This document shows, piece by piece, positions 11,901-22,881 of a stretch of DNA of 64,000 nt. A program made the translations under genes and the position numbers. The number at the start of each line of letters is the position of its first letter. The first letter of the stretch is position 1. This DNA comes from Apostichopus japonicus (lineage: Eukaryota > Echinodermata > Holothuroidea > Aspidochirotida > Stichopodidae): the NCBI RefSeq assembly GCF_037975245.1, contig NC_092569.1, forward strand, positions 26,359,668 through 26,423,667, written 5' to 3'. The notes under the pieces were generated by a model, which saw only the letters and a list, made by a program, of their open reading frames with translations, ran no database searches and had not been told where the DNA came from.

Positions 11901-12377
11901 GAACCAAGTAACAGTATCTAATTAGAGACAAAACTCAGAATCTTATACAGAAACTGCACTTAACTAAATTCTTCTCTGTATTGCACATGTTCAATTTAAA
12001 AACATTTCCTTGTGTCAAGGGTTTTCAAAATTCACTGCTTGAAACGATCTTCTTTTTACAATTCTACAGCTTGCTACCTACTTACCTCCCCCTGCCCCCT
12101 CCCCCGAAATCAGGGACTAACTTTGTTATCCAGACATGCTAAATTTACTTTATTGCTGATATTAAAAAACATTCTGAAATCACTCAAGTGTACAAAACAT
12201 TTTTGGTTAAAAGCATCTATTTGGTAACTAATAAATATTGCCAGTTTCCAATCATTTTGAAATATGTATCATGCCTTTCTCCAAGCTTTTGACATTCCTA
12301 CTGGTGAGGGTGATCCTGATTCTGTGGGCCTGCGACTCTTCAGCTGGTCCGCCTTTACCTGGTTCTTTGTAGGTGGC
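8905..12377 (-). CDS. RPS20: Ribosomal protein S20 (uS10), three coding exons seen
   Basis: Exons 12377-12275, 11479-11280 and 8961-8905 join in phase into ~119 codons ending at TAG (8907-8905). The protein is a close match to eukaryotic RPS20, the small-subunit head protein: [17 protein letters not shown], then [44 protein letters not shown] and [18 protein letters not shown]. The start codon is probably alone at the end of an upstream exon (ATG|GCC ACC TAC AAA), as in vertebrates; I could not place it. An in-frame ATG at 12392 (MFDLQ...) is a weaker alternative. With the ATG, the protein would be 120 residues. Confidence 0.93.
9484..9550. repeat. (GA)n microsatellite
   Basis: GA dinucleotide runs interrupted by GGTG, inside RPS20 intron sequence. 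Confidence 0.9.
9774..10479. mobile_element. Terminal-inverted-repeat DNA element built of CGCCCAAC repeats
   Basis: The left end (9774-9845) and right end (10385-10479) are inverted copies of a module made of repeats of CATTTCGCCCAAC joined by TGGTCA. The interior holds two tandem copies (~110 bp) of a segment with TATCCCGTAACGTTAACAATT and TTTCCTATCAAACCTAACCC. Flanks share an approximate AGCTTTC/AGCTTCC. There is no coding capacity. It sits in the RPS20 intron between exons B and C. Confidence 0.82.
11280..11479 (-). CDS. RPS20: RPS20 coding exon B
   Basis: 200 nt; acceptor ATTCAG|TAGG, donor ATT|GTATCC. It carries most of the conserved protein, from GADLKAG through [10 protein letters not shown] to [11 protein letters not shown]-only reading using TTCAGTAG|GTGC would lose one residue relative to the family. 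Confidence 0.92.
12275..12377 (-). CDS. RPS20: RPS20 coding exon A
   Basis: 103 nt. The acceptor CTTCAG|GCC reads [16 protein letters not shown], then [17 protein letters not shown] plus one base. The donor is AAAG|GCATGA, a GC donor rather than GT. With acceptor CAG|TA at 11479 it gives K-V-G-A-D-L, matching the family's KVCADL apart from Cys to Gly. Confidence 0.88.
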
Positions 12378-12525
12378 CTGAAGATCAAACATGAAGTGTT
12401 AGACTGCAGGTCTGATAAAAATGTTGCTGGTTGTAATTCTGACAACTTGGGATTTCTCTTGCAGTTACTATCTTCATTGAATATGTCACAATCTGGTGGG
12501 AACCCACCTCCACCATGGATGGAAA

Positions 12526-12873
12526 CAAGGGCGTAGGAACCGGGGGGGGGGCTGGGGGGGGGGGGGGGCGGAAGTATCGTTCCGCCCCCCCTGCTCCGCA
12601 AGTCAGAAAACCCCTTTTTCATTTCCAAATGAGAAAAAAATCTCATTTGAAGCACCAAATTGCATCTAAGGCCAGGTGAAAATGCAAAATTCTTTACAAA
12701 ATGGAGTGGGTGTTGAAGTGTGCTATATTGCACCAAATTGCATCTGAGGCCACCTGGAAATGCAAAAAAAATCCAAAGGGGAGGGGGACACCCCCTCCCC
12801 TTAAACCCCTCCCCCAGGCCGGCAATCAGTCTTCAGCCCCCCCCCCACTCAAAAGTACCTTCCTACGCCACTG
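12526..12873. mobile_element. hAT-type MITE, 348 bp, with 8-bp TSD
   Basis: The ends are CAAGGGCGTAGGAACC and (reverse) CAGTGGCGTAGGAAGG. Both flanks carry GATGGAAA (12518-12525 and 12874-12881), the 8-bp duplication typical of hAT. The interior repeats the segment CACCAAATTGCATCT at ~12654 and ~12733. It has no ORF of interest and is inserted upstream of RPS20 exon A. Confidence 0.88.
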
Positions 12874-12881
12874 GATGGAAA

Positions 12882-15800
12882 GATACAGCCTCGCAAGACT
12901 GTCTTGTGACAAGAAACAATGAAATTGTGCCTTTTTTCTTCAGGAAACCGGTGTTACATATAGAGCACAGACCAGACAGTTTTTTATTGGAACAGGCCTA
13001 GTAACAGCCATACGCCAGTACAAACTGAAATTAAGGTGTGTAAATATTTATGGCTGCCAAGGTCGAAAGTATCTTTCATTGCCGATTTTCTGGAATTGTA
13101 TGTCTAAAACCCAGCAAATAATAATTTCACTAGTTGTAGATGATTCATCCCGTCATTGGATGCTTATACTGAAGGCTTTGCTTAATGTTCATATCAGCCT
13201 GATTCAATATGTAAAGATAGTGCTCATGGAGGACATTAGTTTCAAGACACAGTTAGTTTCCACCATTATTTTGAATAGCCACGGTGGAACCACACATTTT
13301 TTGTACACCACAGCATCTTTCTTTGCAAATATAAGTTTCCACTGAAATGTAATTGAAATAACTTCTTTCGTGCTGTCAATCAACTAATCACTGTTACTGC
13401 TGCCTTAGTTTAGTAGAAAAAAGGGATCGGGAGGGACACTCAACTTCCCATCAAGAACCTATAGGAGAGAAAAAACAACTGATGACACCAAAAATCAGAC
13501 CTGATTACAAATTCTTAAAGTGCTTGTCCAAAGCATTCTTAAACCCATTCACACTACTTGCAAGTTCAACTAATTCACAACCCTATTAGCAAAAACTTAT
13601 GCCAAATATTAATCCTACTTTGTAACTTCTGGAGTTTAAGACAATGACCTCTGGTACAGCTACTATTAGCAAATATGAAAAAGTCCGTGAAGGATAAATG
13701 GTGAAACACAATCTTGAAAACCTGAATCAAGTCACCACATTACCTCCTAACCAGGCTTACTCTGGTACACCCTATTCACCTATGCATTCCCATCCGGGAG
13801 GGGGTGGGGTAAGTGGCTATCTGTCCCCTAAATTACAGTAATGAAAAAGAATTATTGTTTGGTTGTTATGCTAGGCCTAGTATGACTATCATTGAAGAGG
13901 CCTCAATATGCTGTGAGCATTCTTGATTCTTGCAAGATATACTAACATTGTTGTTCTAGTGCTACTAGGCTAGGCTGGTATGGACTAGGCTCGGTGAGTG
14001 TTCATTAACTCAGGCTTTCATTGCATCAAGTCTCATATTTTTATTTTAATAGAACTTGTACAATGTATGATGGTGTATAGTAACTTTGCCATGGAAAGCA
14101 CAATAAGTTTGTTAAATGATTGCGGTGATGAAGATCTCGCTGATTATAAGTTTTAATTAGCAGATTAGTTCTATTCTTTATGATTTCATAGATAGTTCGA
14201 CCAGATTGCGCCAGAAATAGAAAGAACTAAACAGGCATTGGTCGGTAGTTTAACTGCACGAAGCAGGGTAAACTTCCCTAACTACATACTGGCCTGGAAA
14301 TTTACTGACTGTAATTCCGCTTAGTGGGTGAGATTATCAATGAAGGTGTCTCAAAATATGAAATTGATGTTTCTAAGTTTTACTGTGGGAATTAGTTTTA
14401 CTGGCTCTGTTGGTTAAACTGAGAGATTTGTAGAATAAAATTGCGACTGAAAAGTGGTTTGAATTCGACCAACAAACACAATTACAGTGGTGTGTCTGTT
14501 TACCAGTACAGCTACATACATATAACTCTAATTTAGGGAACGCGCGAAATTACCGTATTCTACCATACAGCCCACGTTAGGCTAGGCTATGTATTGTCAC
14601 GCAAACGTGCTGATAGGCTGACATTGGTTGCACATGTATATTTGTATGTCAACCATCATAATGTATTTGTCATTTTATCTTTCATGAAGGAACTGTATTA
14701 CTCAAATTTACGACAAGGAATGTAAAGGAACCATTGTTTCTAATTGCTGACCGACGTAATCAAAGTCTGATGTGTGGCAGAATTTGAACAGCGGTGAGCC
14801 AGCAAAATTCTGCAGTTCTTTGGAACGTGTTGGGTTGATCGAAAAGAAAGATCAACGGGAAAGATTGTGATATAGCGCCACTACTTTTTATACCAAAATA
14901 AAAACGTATGGCAATGAGAGAGAGGTTTAAGTTAAGGTTCCCAATATTTTCTTTCTCAGAGGGATGTGAATGAAAGAAATGACTTGCCTGTGTCAACTGT
15001 CCTTCTAAAAGTGTCAATGGTTCATAGAATGGTTATTTTAAGAGTTACAATAGGGTTTGAGGTTTCTGTCATTATGTTATACTGTTTTTCATAGGGAACA
15101 TGATGTCCCTCCTGAACCCTTTTCCCCACTAAACTACTAATCTAACTAAACAACACAGTAGTCCTAAATCATTCATTTTTATTAGCAAAAGCAAGTGCCA
15201 CACCGTAAAATCATCTTTTATTTGTTTCATTGAAATTTGGACATAAGATAGTTGAGATATTCAATGACTCGTCTAGGCCACCGTAACATCTACAACAACA
15301 ACATAAAACTAAAATTCGTCTGGTGACCCCTCAGATCCAACCCTTTAAAGGGTGTGAAGACTCGCGCACAAAGAAACGTCTCATGCCAGTAATCTGACCT
15401 AGTTTCGAATGAGGTGTAACAGAAGTGATAGACACCACCATCGGTCCCAGAAAATACACACACAGCTTGCTACCGTCGGTAATTAGACACTAGTGTATAC
15501 AGTCAATACATACAGCCACGGTCAATACCCACAACACAGTCTACATAGCAGCGTGGACATCTCAGGCCTAGATAAAAGATAACAAGGTATCACGTTTCAT
15601 TATTGTCTGCATTTTGTAGCGACAAGAAGAAAACTTCACCTGCAAGCAACAGAAAGTTAACTTTTTCAAAGCGCGGCACGTGGTTTGGGGCGAGTCTAAA
15701 TTCCTTTAAGCGGCGGAATGGAATAACTGCACTATAGACAATTAGTTGTCAACGCGACAAACTCAGCAAAGTGAAACTCAATGTAAGTATAGGTTAGGGT

Positions 15801-16050
15801 TGAGATCAGCTAGTTTGGTTTGAATAGTATCGCCTGCCTCTTTCTTGAATACTAGAGCAATATATAGACATTTACCTCCGAATAAATCAAAAGGATTAAA
15901 GGCCGGGAAGCGCGAGGTATAACTTCAGTCTTGGTATCTCGCCTATAGGGCAAAAAATATAAAAGAAGTGAGTAGTTCAGAAATGTTTTTTCTAGCTATT
16001 CGGTTTTCAAAACTATTCAGCTTTGAAATATGCAATATAACTGGTTCTGA
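12882..16050. other. Upstream of RPS20: probable first exon and promoter not resolved
   Basis: No coding exon recognised. A GC-richer patch at 15660-15715 (with CACGTG) and, on the minus strand, a TATA-like block at ~15955 followed by a possible donor GGAG|GTAAAT near 15868 are weak candidates for the RPS20 promoter and leader. 14120-14610 belongs to a diverged repeat also present at 44740-45270. Confidence 0.35.
14120..14610 (+). repeat. Diverged interspersed repeat, copy 1
   Basis: It shares an ordered set of segments with 44740-45270, including CTCGCTGAT, a TAACTGC-CGAA block, AATTGATGTTT/AACTGATGTTT, AAAAGTGGTT, TACAGTG, CAACTACATA-like and AATTACCGTA. The class is unknown. Useful because copy 2 carries extra hairpins that this copy lacks. 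Confidence 0.55.
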
Positions 16051-16059
16051 CCATATCAT

Positions 16060-16214
16060 AACGTTGGGTCCTTTGGGCAAGGCATAATCTCCATTGCCTC
16101 TCTTCACCCAGGTGTATTAATGGGGACTTGCGAGGTAAATTGTAAATATAGTTGCGTGCGCCGGTTTGTGGCTGAACCCTATGTACTGTGTGGGAAGTCT
16201 CTGAGGGACAAGTA
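16060..16214 (+). mobile_element. SINE family A fragment (body only)
   Basis: It matches the body of the 55271 copy from CTTTGGGCAAGG through ACCCAGGTGTATTAATGGGG and GTGCGCCGGTTTGTGG. The tRNA head and the ATT tail are missing. Confidence 0.8.
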
Positions 16215-16486
16215 GTAGGGCTTAAGTTGTTAAGTCGTGTGACGGGGCCTTGGCCTTGAACAAGACTGTGAACCTTTAAACTTAATTTGGCAATGATGGC
16301 GTCGGCTCCTGTATGCCCAGGTTGATCCCTTGTTTGATATATTCTGATATCTTATTCACCGATGTTCTGTTGTTCTGCATATGAAAAACACACACCACTG
16401 AATGACATTGAGCACCATGTTCTAGATAATTTGTTCTAACATGACATGTTCTAAGTAGTCATAAAACTGGTTGATTTCCTATTGAG

Positions 16487-16490
<4 letters not shown>

Positions 16491-16526
<36 letters not shown>
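16491..16526. repeat. (TA)n microsatellite
   Basis: Pure TA repeat next to the left end of the Penelope-like element. Confidence 0.95.
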
Positions 16527-16530
<4 letters not shown>

Positions 16531-16631
16531 CAAATGGTCTACCTAGCACAAATCTCGATAATAAAAAAATTGAAAACACCACAGACTTTAACTTATACAT
16601 CTATTTACCAAAATTGATACAAAAAGAACGA

Positions 16632-16672
16632 CATGTTTCGAAAGTAGCGACTTTCATCATCAGGTTACAGAC
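16632..16672 (-). ncRNA. Hammerhead-like ribozyme motif in left inverted copy
   Basis: The reverse complement carries the same core: CTGATGA at 16663-16657, the hairpin, and GAAA at 16639-16636 followed by CATGT. Its conservation in the inverted copy follows from the shared terminal repeat, so it is not independent evidence of function. Confidence 0.43.
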
Positions 16673-16851
16673 GCAAAATGAACGAGTAATAGCAAACAAA
16701 TGTACACTAGCAATAACACACAAGGAAAAGTAGATTAACTCAACAAAGATAACACTGGACAGTCAAGCTGCTTGTTGAGATTAGGTTTATTTTAGGAGAA
16801 ATTACCAATGTACGGGAGCTTGTAAAATCTGGTATTGTGAGAAACCGGATT

Positions 16852-16893
16852 TGACCTAGACCTAAAAGGATTTGACCTAGACCTAAAAGGACT
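16852..16893. repeat. 21-bp tandem duplication inside the Penelope-like ORF
   Basis: GGATTTGACCTAGACCTAAAA occurs twice in a row. 21 nt keeps the frame, repeating GFDLDLK in the ORF. Confidence 0.85.
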
Positions 16894-16945
16894 TATATCC
16901 ACACTCGGCAAAAATCAGTTCCCCTCTCACTTAATTGACAAAGTT

Positions 16946-17479
16946 GTGAAATCGTATTTACAAAACAAGGTGTCACCGAAAAATATCATTGACCCGGTTT
17001 CTCACAATACCAGATTTTACAAGCTCCCGTACATTGGTAATTTCTCTGGTCATGCTCAAAACAAAGTTAGACAGTTGATCAAATCGCATTGTACAGACAT
17101 TGATGTCAAATTAGTGTTTATCTCATTTAAAGTTCGAAATATGTGTGTAGTAAAAGACATGATTCCATCATACCTTAAATCTCGTGTGGTCTATAAATTC
17201 ATCTGCACAAGCTGTAATGCTTGTTATATAGGGGAAACCCATAGGCACCTTTCTACACGGATTTCTGAGCATTTAAAAACCGATAAGAATTCACATATTT
17301 ACAAACACTTAGCTAAATTTCCCAACTGTAAGCGGCTATGTGACAACAACTCATTCAAAATTATCGACTCCGCTCCCACTAAACTCCAGCTTAGGATCAA
17401 AGAAAGTCTACACATCAATTGGGATAAACCTAATCTCAACAAGCAGCTTGACTGTCCGGTGTTATCTTTGTTGAGTTAA
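16946..17479 (+). CDS. Penelope-like element C-terminal ORF with GIY-YIG endonuclease (177 aa, partial)
   Basis: Upstream codons (QFPSHLIDKVVKSYL) run into this frame, so the ATG is internal. The C-terminal half has a Cys-rich lead (YKFICTSCNACYIGETHRHL) in which the YIG tripeptide of GIY-YIG nucleases is clear, then TRISEHLKTD, HIYKHL and an Asn/Leu-rich end (DKPNLNKQLDCPVLSLLS) typical of the family. The endonuclease nicks target DNA for insertion. With no reverse transcriptase this copy is non-autonomous. The frame is open to its stop. Confidence 0.85.
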   Translation: MKSYLQNKVSPKNIIDPVSHNTRFYKLPYIGNFSGHAQNKVRQLIKSHCTDIDVKLVFISFKVRNMCVVKDMIPSYLKSRVVYKFICTSCNACYIGETHRHLSTRISEHLKTDKNSHIYKHLAKFPNCKRLCDNNSFKIIDSAPTKLQLRIKESLHINWDKPNLNKQLDCPVLSLLS

Positions 17480-17540
17480 TCTACTTTTCCTTGTGTGTTA
17501 TTGCTAGTGTACATTTGTCTGCTATTACTCGTTCATTTTG

Positions 17541-17590
17541 CGTCTGTAACCTGATGATGAAAGTCGCTACTTTCGAAACATGTCGTTCTT
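17541..17590 (+). ncRNA. Hammerhead-like ribozyme motif in right terminal repeat
   Basis: CTGATGA at 17551-17557 and GAAA at 17575-17578 flank a 6-bp hairpin (GAAAGT, loop CGCT, ACTTTC). CATGTC then follows; its palindromic ACATGT could form a minimal stem III and GTC the cleavage site. AAC before CTGATGA can pair with GTT after GTC to start stem I. One extra U (17558) between CTGATGA and the hairpin is non-canonical. Penelope-like elements are known to carry type I hammerheads. Confidence 0.45.
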
Positions 17591-17675
17591 TTTGTATCAA
17601 TTTTGGTAAATAGATGTATAAGTTAAAGTCTGTGGTGTTTTCAATTTTTTTATTACATATATATATATATAAATA

Positions 17676-17916
17676 TAAATGAAAATCGGGCCTCCCGCTT
17701 TGTACGCGGACACCCTAACCAACTAGGCCATGGACGCTGATTGTATGTCCAGAGGTTCAAAACCGGTAAGGAAGGTCGTAATTCCACTGTAGGCGTTTGT
17801 CACCTGTATCGAACAATACTAGTTCTGTTTTTGGTGACATATTTTGCCTTACTCTAGAGATCAATCAGTGCTAACCAACTCGAATATCATTTGTGAATCC
17901 TAAAGCCGGATCTCGA

Positions 17917-17925
<9 letters not shown>
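17676..17925 (-). mobile_element. tRNA-like retroposon (family C), minus copy
   Basis: On the minus strand it starts at CGAGATCCGGCTTTAGGATT and runs through GTGACAAACGCCTACAGTGG to a tRNA-like segment (GTCCATGGCCTAGTTGGTTAGG onward). It is cut after AGGCCC, before the B box, and ends in TA repeats. A second copy at 31715-31980 is complete through the B box. Confidence 0.75.
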
Positions 17926-18094
<169 letters not shown>

Positions 18095-18655
18095 GAGAAA
18101 ATCAGCCTATTCATTGCAACGAGACATTCGAAAAATGACTGATGTTACAATGAGATGGAGGGTTAAAGTGGGCAGCTATATAGGAAAACCGGGGAAAATT
18201 CTTCTTTTTTATTTTTCCCCACTCCATTTATTGATATGTTTCGCTTCATATAAAAAAAAAAACAACTCGTAATTCGGATTGCTAAAATTTATATCAACGA
18301 TAACATTTACGACATAACAAAGTAACACTTTTCCCCTCAAAACAATATCAAGAAACAAACAGAATTAATGGAAAAGGAATTCGCAAAAAAACAAAAAAAA
18401 AACAGGGGAAATTCTTTTTAATGGGGCGTAAATGTGCGGTGACGTGGTCAGCAAGCCTGCGTTTACTTTCCGCCACATATAAGAGTGTACAATTTGTGCA
18501 GACGATAATATAGACATTACTAGAGATACAAGTGAAATGATTGGTGACCAGAAAAGTATACTATTAGGGCCAATAATACTGGTTAGTTTGTCTTTAAACA
18601 CGTCTTTATATGTCTTTATATATAATTATATATATAAATATAATTATATATATAT

Positions 18656-18930
18656 AATTATATGTTTAAGTCTGTTAAAGGACTGGGTCCTAAATATATC
18701 CATGATATATTGGTAACCTCTGACTGTAGCAGAAATACGTTATTAATAGAGCCTCGAGTTAAATCATCGTATGGGTATCGCTCGTTTGCGAAGGCTGGAC
18801 CTAAATTGTGGAATAAGCTCCCTGACAGCCTTAAAGAAACCCAAAATGCTGCTACATTTAAGAGGCAATTAAAACACTACTTATTTGTCAATGGTTCTGA
18901 TTGCAGCCAGAATCTCGACCAGGTTTAACT
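18656..18930 (+). pseudogene. LINE reverse-transcriptase ORF 3' end (CR1/L2-like)
   Basis: The frame reads YGYRSFAKAGPKLWNKLPDSL, then ATFKRQLKHYLF, then a stop. This is the conserved tail of ORF2 in CR1/L2-type non-LTR elements (usual form RSFxxAAPKLWNxLP ... FKxxLKTYLF). Only the last ~85 residues are here, as expected from 5' truncation. TA-rich and AATAATAATAAAA-like sequence follows. Confidence 0.8.
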
Positions 18931-19659
18931 TTTGCATCGTTACTTTGAGATTTATTCAGTTGTTTTCCAGCACAGCAGTGCACACAGTTTTCTGTAGTAG
19001 TTGTGCTTATAAGCCTTTATTAATATTAATATTTATATATATATTTATATATATATATATTTATTAATAATAATAAAAAGTAAGATTTAGCAACAGCTGA
19101 CATGTACTTTACTACTCTACTCGGTTTAATTTTACGATTCATAGAAAATGTCATAAAAGTTAACGCTGAATAACAAATCGCACCATAAAACCATTTTATC
19201 GCAGAGTAGGCCTACGCTTGTGTAATACAAAAACAGAGATATATCAATCGTATACATGCATGCAACAAAGCAAAGATAAATGAAAGAATAGGATGATAAG
19301 AGAAAGGTTGAAAAGAGGCAGAGTCGTCAGTGTGTTTACTTATGAATGTTCTTAGCAATCAATAAACGATGTTTTATAGAGATTCAAAATGATGCATGAG
19401 TGATTGCTAAAGATAATAAAGAATATGATATCCCATCACTCATCCGTTGACAATATAACCGTTATATCAGATAGATCAGGGTAAAGACAAAATCACACCT
19501 GCATATAGTACACTGAGAGGATGAAATGAAAAGCTGTATTTTGAGCTGTATATGGTTAAGTTGATCTTGTTAGATTCTGACCAAGTCTCAGTTTAGTTGC
19601 ACATAATTTGTTACCCGATAATATCTCACTAAGTAATCGGTATGGTTGTCACGTCACCG

Positions 19660-20355
19660 CTGAATCGATCACATCACATCACAGTACAAGCAACACAACA
19701 TCGTTCAACCGATCACATCACCGTACAATCGATCACATCACATTACAATCGACCACAACACCATACAATCGATCACATCACAGTACAAGCAACACAGCAT
19801 GGTACAACCGATCACATCACTGTACAGTCGACCACAACACCATACAATCGATCACATAACCGTACAATTGATCACATCACAGTATAATCGATCACATCAC
19901 AGTACAATAGATCACATCACCGTACAATCAATCACAGCACCGTACAGTCGATCACAGCACCGTACAATCGATCACATCACCATACAGTCGATCACAGCAC
20001 CGTACAATCGATCACAACACCGTATAACAGATAACCGTATAACCGATCACATCACAGTACAATTGATCACATCACAGCACAATCGATCACATCACAGTAC
20101 AATCGATCACATCACAATACAGTCGATCACATCATCGTAGAATTGATCACAACACCGTACAATCGATCACATCACATTACAGTCGATCACATCACCGTAC
20201 AATCAATCGTAGCACCGTGCAATCGACCACATCACTGCACAATCGATCACAACACCATACAATCGATCGCATAACCGTACAATCGACCACAACACCATAC
20301 AATCGATCACATCACCGTAGAATCGAACTCGTCACAGTACAATCGATCGCATTGC
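19660..20355. repeat. 20-bp minisatellite containing ATCGAT
   Basis: About 34 copies of a unit close to AATCGATCACATCACCGTAC. Variation is mostly at GTAC/ATAC and CATCAC/CAACAC. Open frames through it (NRSHHITVQSIT-like) are repeat artefacts. Confidence 0.95.
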
Positions 20356-20359
20356 CGTG

Positions 20360-22050
20360 TGTGTGTGTGTGTAGGTCTGCATATCCATGTTACTCTGTAA
20401 ATGAAATTTATTCCGCTTTAACTTTTCATTTATTTTGTATGAAAAGCCCGTTCTGTTTTATGAGTGTATTTAAATATTATTATTATCATTTTTGTTATGA
20501 AAGGCCTATATAATTGGAGCAATAAACCCTGATGAACCGCGTTTGATTAATATGACATTTACTTACGGGGTTTTATTAATTATGAGTTTGTAAGGCTTAT
20601 TATATATTCTATTTAAAAATTGAATTTCTTTTTAATATCGTCTACCATGTTCAAAACGTGATATCTGTGCTATTATCAGAAGCAATTACCGCATCGCTGA
20701 GAATTAATATTCTCTTTATGAAAACGAGAGCTTTTTCTTTCTGATTTTGAACAATGAGATGAGCCTATACAAAAAAATTTGATGTAACTTTATGAGATAT
20801 GAAAGACCACTGTTGTATATGTTTATGGATTTACAACTATATGATATAGTATAAAGGAAGTAATATCCAAAGATTAATCACTAATTCGTATATGGACGTT
20901 GCGTCCATTTTGGTTCACGAGTTGGTACAAAAATCCAGTGTTTTGTAGATATTTATTCCAGTTATTGGATGACTTTCATGGTTACCAACGAAAAACCCAT
21001 TGTGACATAAACCAGTAGAGTTTGAGAAAGGAGCTTTCACAAATATTATCTTGTGGAGATTTTAATGCTGTCAGAGCTCAGCCGTTGCATAATAACTGTT
21101 CAAATAATATGTTTAAAAAAATCGTGCAAAAGTGCTCCTTTTATTAATTTTAGCGCAATTTTCTTAATGACATAACAATTTCCCCAAGTGGCGCACTAAG
21201 CGGGTGGGGTGGGAGTGCGCCCGGATACCAGTCAGGGAGGTGACATGCTACAGCCCCCATGCCCCCAAATTCATTACTGTTTTTGTAAATCATTGTGTAA
21301 TCAGTTCAAGGCTTTGCCAAAGATAGCACCATTTTGCATTTAAGTCACCTTACATTAAACAACATTTTCTCAAAGGGGAGGAGGAAGCCTTAGACCCCCC
21401 AATACGGCATTTCCGGCAAAGAGGGGGGGGACAAAGAAATAATCCGCCACGGGTGCCAGCTATTCTAGGTACGCCACTGGATATACCATATTGTTATATA
21501 TATTTTCTTTTTTTGTTCCTTTATAGTACTCTTGTTGGCTATAACTTGGAGTATTCCTATTCATTGGAGTCAAAAGTTACCGACCTACAACAGGTTCATT
21601 TTTTCCGTTGGCACATGGATGTACACGTAATCATGCAAGGTATAACGGCCATGGCACTAATTCTTTTCTATTTACCCGTTGTAATAAATCTGGTATCAAT
21701 GGAGGCATGAACGTTGGTCAAGACGATAATGAAATGAGGACCAGAAAGGGGGGGGGGGGAGGGGATGACTGGCCAGTCGGCCAATCGGAGATGGGCACAG
21801 AGCAATGGGGGGGGGGGGTGGGGGAGGTTATTAGCCGCCAAATCAAATCCGATATTCAGCTAGTGTAGTACAATATTTATTCCATAGTTCTACCTACGCT
21901 GAGTTATCACTAAGAGAAATAAATTAAACGTCTACAAATATATATTTTTTAGCCTCACTTACATTCAAGCAGGTTTGGTTATTATTTAAGGATGATTTTT
22001 TATTTTAATTTTTTAATTTTAGTCTTAATACGTCATATTGACGTCATTGT
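20360..22050. other. No gene seen; transposon-like G-rich fragments
   Basis: 21190-21480 ends in GGTACGCCACTGG, the common end motif of GGCGTA-type hAT elements, but no matching left end or target duplication was found. G-runs occur at 21749 and 21806. No coding gene seen. Confidence 0.4.
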
Positions 22051-22060
22051 CATTGTTTTA

Positions 22061-22432
22061 CAAGAGCACAACGGACACTATGGTTCATCGCTTAGTGGAA
22101 TATTTAATAATGTATGTCATAACCCAATCTCATCATATTTATGCCCACATGTACCAGCTTTTATAACCAACAACTGTATTCCATGTTTGAGTACAAACTG
22201 ATTTAAGGTTGTGGAGTTATTGGAATTTTAATATTTTGGCCTCTCTCCAAACAAGAGCTCAACGGGCACTATGGTTCCTTGCTTAGTGGAATATTAAAGT
22301 GTTGTATGTCCTCACCCAATATCATAATATTTATGCCCACATGTACCAGATATTATAACCAACAACTGTATTCCATGTTTGGATACAATCTGATTTAAGG
22401 TTTTGGCGTTATTGGAATTTTAAAATTTTGGT
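22061..22432. repeat. ~188-bp direct tandem duplication
   Basis: 22061-22248 and 22252-22432 share the order CAACGGxCACTATGGTTC, TTATGCCCACATGTACCAG, CCAACAACTGTATTCCATGT and TTATTGGAATTTTAA, at roughly 90% identity by eye. Confidence 0.85.
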
Positions 22433-22881
22433 CCCTCCCAAATACTTTGGCCCAATAAAATTTGCACCTAAATGGCCCCAAAAATATTTTCCCAGACAAT
22501 GTGGCTCAAAGATATAATTGCCCCCCCCCCCAAATATTGAATCGCAAAACTGTGGGCCCAAAAATATTTGGCCCCACAAATTCGCGCCGGAATGCATTTG
22601 AGGTGTAAATAAAACATTTGGGCCCACTCAGCCCAAATATGGGCTCAGTAGTTTTTGAGGACCAGATGGCCTGCATGTACCAGCTATTAACTAACAAAGG
22701 TCGCAAGAAATTACAATGTAAACTTTTCTACGTTTGACCCCATAACCTCATTAATATTCATAAGGTCAGCGCCAAAAACGATAGGGCACACCTCACTATG
22801 ATACATCCACATATATCCAACACTCCGTTGTTGAGTTATCGCGAACCAAAGCATGTGTCTCAGACGTACACACATACTCTA

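Larger units (their letters stand above)
16559..17654 (+). mobile_element. Penelope-like element, truncated, with inverted terminal copies
   Basis: An ORF with a GIY-YIG endonuclease at its C-terminus is followed by a ~230-bp terminal block (17424-17654). The same block occurs inverted at 16559-16790. The left copy then jumps to an inverted match of coding sequence 16993-17047 (at 16795-16848), so ~375 bp are missing from it. The reverse transcriptase part is absent. Both ends abut (TA)n. Penelope-like elements are known for a GIY-YIG domain, terminal repeats in either orientation and 5' truncation, which fits this arrangement. Each terminal copy carries a hammerhead-like motif. Confidence 0.85.

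Noticed and set aside
12264-12536. Plus-strand 90-codon frame
   Set aside because: It is the antisense of RPS20 exon A and its flanks.
19608-20513. Open frames with NRSHHITVQ repeats
   Set aside because: They follow from the 20-bp satellite, whose unit gives several open frames; no start context or splice signals.
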